DNA from: an uncultured Microbacteriaceae bacterium | GTDB taxonomy: Bacteria; Actinomycetota; Actinomycetes; Actinomycetales; Microbacteriaceae | Direction of reading: 5' to 3' | Assembly (NCBI GenBank): GCA_946481135.1 | Contig: CAMLMQ010000046.1 | Span: 1 to 16,290 of the forward strand | DNA length: 16,290 nt | Shown here: piece after piece, positions 14,150 through 16,290 of the stretch | How the letters are laid out: every line of letters begins with the position of its first letter | How positions within the stretch are numbered: the stretch's first letter is position 1 | Position numbers and translations under genes: made by a program | The notes under the pieces: model-generated | Told to the model about the DNA's origin: nothing | Seen by the model: the letters and a program-made list of their open reading frames with translations, nothing else | Databases searched by the model: none

Positions 14150-15061
14150 ATGCGCGATCCCGGTGGCCTGTACGACCTCTCGGTCGAGACCGGTCAGGTG
14201 CCGCGCGATCTCCACCTCGTCGCGGGCCTGACGGGTTTCGCCGACGCGGGCAGTGCGGTGAGCCAACTGAGCGACTACCTGCTCGAGAACCTCGAGATGA
14301 ACGAGATCGTCGCGTTCGACACCGACGCGCTGCTCGACTACCGCGCACGACGTCCCGTCATGTTCTTCGACCAGGACCACCTGAGCGAGTACAAGCCGGC
14401 GAAGCTCTCGCTCTACCTCGCGAAGGACGAGCTCGGGCAGCAGTTCCTGTTCCTCACCGGGTTCGAGCCCGACTTCCAGTGGGAGCGCTTCACCGCGGCC
14501 GTCGTGCAGCTCGTGCAGAAGTACGGCGTCAAGGACACCACGTGGGTGAACGCGATCGCGATGCCCACCCCGCACACGCGCCCCATCGGGGTGACCGTGA
14601 GCGGCAACCGGCTCGACCTCATCGATGCGATGTCGGTGTGGAAGCCGCGCACGCAGGTACCGTCGAACGCCCTGCACCTGCTGGAGTACCGCCTGCAGCA
14701 GGCCGGCCACCCGACGGCGGGGTTCGTGCTGCTCATCCCGCACTACCTCTCCGACACCGAGTACCCGCAGGCGGCCGTGGCCGCCCTGGAGAGCATCAGC
14801 GCTGCGACGGGCCTCATCTTCCCCACCGATCGCCTGCGCGAGGAGAACCGCGAGTTCATCGCCAAGGTCGACGACCAGGTGAAGGGGAACCAGGAGCTCG
14901 AGCGGCTCGTCGGCGCGCTCGAGGAGCGGCACGACAGCTACATGGAGGAGAACCCCCTCCCCTCACCGCTCGTCGACGCGAGCGGCGAGGTGCCGAGCGC
15001 TGATTCGATCGCGGCGGAGCTCGAGAAGTTCCTCGCGAACCGTCGCGACGACGACCTGTAG
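14150..15061 (+). CDS. PAC2 family protein
   Basis: A 303-residue soluble protein of the PAC2 (proteasome assembly chaperone 2-like) family, widespread in actinobacteria and without an established role there. Family-like features are an early GLTGFADAGSAVSQLSDYL at about residues 26-44, the ...DYRARRPVMFFD segment near 64-75, FLFLTGFEPDFQWERF near 100-115, and a late conserved stretch GLIFPTDRLREEN. The C-terminal 60 residues look helical and charged and end in a basic-acidic tail. No signal peptide or membrane segment is seen. The ATG start is set by the TAGAAT element 6 nt upstream. It diverges from pepA and lies 157 nt upstream of sigA on the same strand. No proteasome or Pup gene is in the window, so a link with the proteasome is not supported here. 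Confidence 0.88.
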   Translation: MRDPGGLYDLSVETGQVPRDLHLVAGLTGFADAGSAVSQLSDYLLENLEMNEIVAFDTDALLDYRARRPVMFFDQDHLSEYKPAKLSLYLAKDELGQQFLFLTGFEPDFQWERFTAAVVQLVQKYGVKDTTWVNAIAMPTPHTRPIGVTVSGNRLDLIDAMSVWKPRTQVPSNALHLLEYRLQQAGHPTAGFVLLIPHYLSDTEYPQAAVAALESISAATGLIFPTDRLREENREFIAKVDDQVKGNQELERLVGALEERHDSYMEENPLPSPLVDASGEVPSADSIAAELEKFLANRRDDDL

Positions 15062-15218
15062 CGGTCTGCAAGCCGGGCGCGCCGGACTGTGAGACAATGG
15101 ATGTTCAAGACCCGGTCGGGTTCCCGTTTTCCGTTCATTCGAACGTGGGGGACTTGACAAGGGTCTTCGTAATGCCCGGAACGACTGCCCTGTGATGGGC
15201 GTCAGGGAAGGAACCCGG
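15062..15218 (+). other. sigA leader region with a possible 32-codon upstream ORF
   Basis: This 157-bp gap is visibly richer in A+T than its neighbours. An ATG at 15097 opens a frame of 32 codons ending with TGA at 15193-15195, 23 nt before the sigA ATG. Its codons are not GC-ending and no good Shine-Dalgarno precedes it, so it may be chance or a leader peptide. GACAAT at 15093-15098 is a possible -10 without a clear -35. A short ACCCG/CGGGT hairpin is at about 15110-15121. A TTGACA at 15154-15159 has no -10 partner. Confidence 0.35.
15206..15212 (+). promoter_or_regulatory. Ribosome binding site of sigA
   Basis: GGAAGGA lies 6 nt before the ATG at 15219 and supports that start. Confidence 0.75.
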
Positions 15219-16290
15219 ATGGCAGCCCGATCCACCACGAAGCCCGCCGACACGGTCAAGGACGACGCGACGTCGACGAAGAAGACCCCCGCGGCCAAGG
15301 CGGCGCCTGCGAAGGCGGCGGCGAAGTCCACGCCGGCCAAGGCACCCGCCGCGAAGGCGAAGTCCGCGCCGGCGGCCACGGCGCCCGCGAAGGCCGCCAC
15401 GAAGAAGGCGTCCCCGGCGAAGGCCTCGAAGGCCACCGAGGCGACGGCTGACGACGAGGTCGACGACGACGTCGAGGTCGACGACATCGAGCCCGGCGAG
15501 GTCGAGGAGGTCGACGCCGACGACGCGACCGACGAGGTCGACGAGAAGGCGACGCCCGACGCCGAGACGCCCGACGCGTCGGATGACTCCGATGACGACG
15601 ACGAGGACGACGATTCGGCACCCGAGATCGAGCTGCCGACGGGTGCCCTGCGCCTGTCGATGAGCGACGACGAGGACGAGATCCCCGTCTACTCCGCCGC
15701 GATCACCGGTGCGACCGCCGACCCGGTCAAGGACTACCTGAAGCAGATCGGCAAGGTCGCGCTGCTCAACGCCGCGGAGGAGGTCGAGCTCGCCATGCGC
15801 ATCGAGGCGGGCCTCTTCGCCGAGGAGAAGCTCTCCCAGATGAGCGACAGCGAGAAGCGCAGCCAGCTCGGCCGCGAGCTCGCGTGGGTCGCCCGCGACG
15901 GTCAGCGCGCGAAGAGCCACCTCCTCGGCGCCAACCTGCGACTCGTCGTCTCGCTCGCGAAGCGCTACACGGGTCGCGGCATGCAGTTCCTCGACCTCAT
16001 CCAGGAGGGCAACCTCGGCCTCATCCGCGCGGTCGAGAAGTTCGACTACACCAAGGGCTTCAAGTTCTCGACCTACGCCACGTGGTGGATCCGTCAGGCG
16101 ATCACCCGCGCCATGGCCGACCAGGCTCGCACCATCCGCATCCCGGTGCACATGGTCGAGGTCATCAACAAGCTCGCGCGCGTGCAGCGGCAGATGCTGC
16201 AGGATCTGGGGCGCGAGCCCACGCCCGAGGAGCTCTCGCGCGAGCTCGACATGACCCCCGAGAAGGTCATCGAGGTGCAGAAGTACGGCC
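15219..16290 (+). CDS. sigA: Primary RNA polymerase sigma factor, 3' end outside the window
   Basis: Housekeeping sigma factor (RpoD/HrdB/SigA type) that directs RNA polymerase to -10/-35 promoters. The first 357 codons are present. Residues 8-71 form a Lys/Ala/Pro-rich basic tail with PAKA-like units; residues 74-138 are strongly acidic (Asp/Glu runs). Region 1.2 starts near residue 168 ([16 protein letters not shown]). Region 2.1 starts near 237 ([14 protein letters not shown]), followed by [22 protein letters not shown], then regions 2.3-2.4 near 285 ([20 protein letters not shown]), and the start of region 3 ([13 protein letters not shown]). Region 4, with the -35 recognition helix, lies beyond the window. 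The ATG is supported by GGAAGGA 6 nt upstream. The -10-binding residues of region 2.4 look canonical, consistent with the TANNNT hexamers seen in this window. The intact core and the long tail mark it as the primary sigma factor, not an alternative one. Confidence 0.97.
   Translation, partial: MAARSTTKPADTVKDDATSTKKTPAAKAAPAKAAAKSTPAKAPAAKAKSAPAATAPAKAATKKASPAKASKATEATADDEVDDDVEVDDIEPGEVEEVDADDATDEVDEKATPDAETPDASDDSDDDDEDDDSAPEIELPTGALRLSMSDDEDEIPVYSAAITGATADPVKDYLKQIGKVALLNAAEEVELAMRIEAGLFAEEKLSQMSDSEKRSQLGRELAWVARDGQRAKSHLLGANLRLVVSLAKRYTGRGMQFLDLIQEGNLGLIRAVEKFDYTKGFKFSTYATWWIRQAITRAMADQARTIRIPVHMVEVINKLARVQRQMLQDLGREPTPEELSRELDMTPEKVIEVQKYG

Noticed and set aside
12598..15003. Very long open frame on the plus strand across pepA and the PAC2 gene, and others like it (2193-3677 minus, 3696-5378 minus, 5293-6867 plus, 11096-13111 minus)
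   Set aside because: These lie opposite or out of frame with well-recognised genes. Their translations are Arg/Gly/Ala/Val-rich with no family resemblance, the normal shadow effect of GC-rich third codon positions.
15132..15150. CGTTC-ATTC-GAACG near sigA as a LexA/SOS box
   Set aside because: The half-sites are in the wrong order and spacing for the actinobacterial CGAAC-n4-GTTCG box.
15154..15176. TTGACA as the -35 element of a sigA promoter
   Set aside because: No TANNNT hexamer lies 16-19 bp downstream; the nearest candidate (TAATGC) is only 10 nt away.
15178..15203. GGAAC-17-CGTC, resembling an ECF sigma promoter before sigA
   Set aside because: The predicted transcription start would fall on the sigA Shine-Dalgarno, leaving no usable leader, and the -10 part matches poorly.
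1..16290. tRNA, rRNA, CRISPR arrays, IS elements, prophage genes, riboswitches
   Set aside because: Looked for on both strands. No clover-leaf arms, regularly spaced repeats, transposase motifs or known riboswitch cores were found; all stretches are covered by chromosomal core or accessory genes.

Overview
This is a high-GC (roughly 70% by eye) chromosomal segment of an actinobacterium, most likely a member of the Microbacteriaceae. The grounds are the GC-ending codon use, a GlnE-regulated type I glutamine synthetase of 478 residues, the DUF4191 and RDD genes next to glnA, the pepA-lpdA-sucB cluster, and a primary sigma factor with a long Lys/Ala-rich and then acidic N-terminal extension. No IS element, phage gene, CRISPR array, tRNA or rRNA was seen. 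Every gene but one belongs to a recognisable family. There is no gene-free stretch over about 160 bp.

Layout, left to right. A 5'-truncated glnE (+) is followed two bases later by a choline-sulfatase-like sulfatase (+) and a UDP-glucose 6-dehydrogenase (+). Convergent to these is glnA (-). The region upstream of glnA holds four regularly spaced half-sites matching the GlnR consensus, a candidate -10 and a perfect 17-bp palindrome. A small RDD membrane protein (+) and a DUF4191 membrane protein (-) follow. Next comes a membrane-anchored pseudokinase (+) whose last codons overlap the stop of sucB (-). Then lpdA (-), pepA (-), a divergent PAC2-family gene (+) and the 5' part of sigA/rpoD (+), cut by the window end.

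How the genes work together. glnA and glnE form one control module: GlnE adenylylates glutamine synthetase, whose target tyrosine is visible at Tyr406, and transcription of glnA looks GlnR-controlled. sucB and lpdA supply E2 and E3 of the 2-oxoacid dehydrogenase complexes and look like one minus-strand unit, with pepA upstream. From memory, the order pepA/pepB - E2 - lipB - lipA - DUF4191 - RDD - glnA - glnE is conserved in mycobacteria, with a similar arrangement in Streptomyces. Here lipB-lipA are absent from their usual place and the pseudokinase stands there, while the sulfatase and ugd sit between glnE and glnA.

The most interesting signals are these: (1) the GlnR array, which also covers the -35 position of the divergent RDD gene; (2) a recurring TANNNT - 6 or 7 nt - start codon arrangement with no Shine-Dalgarno at several genes, implying leaderless mRNAs; (3) a catalytically dead kinase fused to an extracytoplasmic domain; (4) a perfect 16-bp stem-loop, probably the sucB terminator, lying inside the coding sequence for the pseudokinase C-terminus. 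I see no clearly new multi-gene system.
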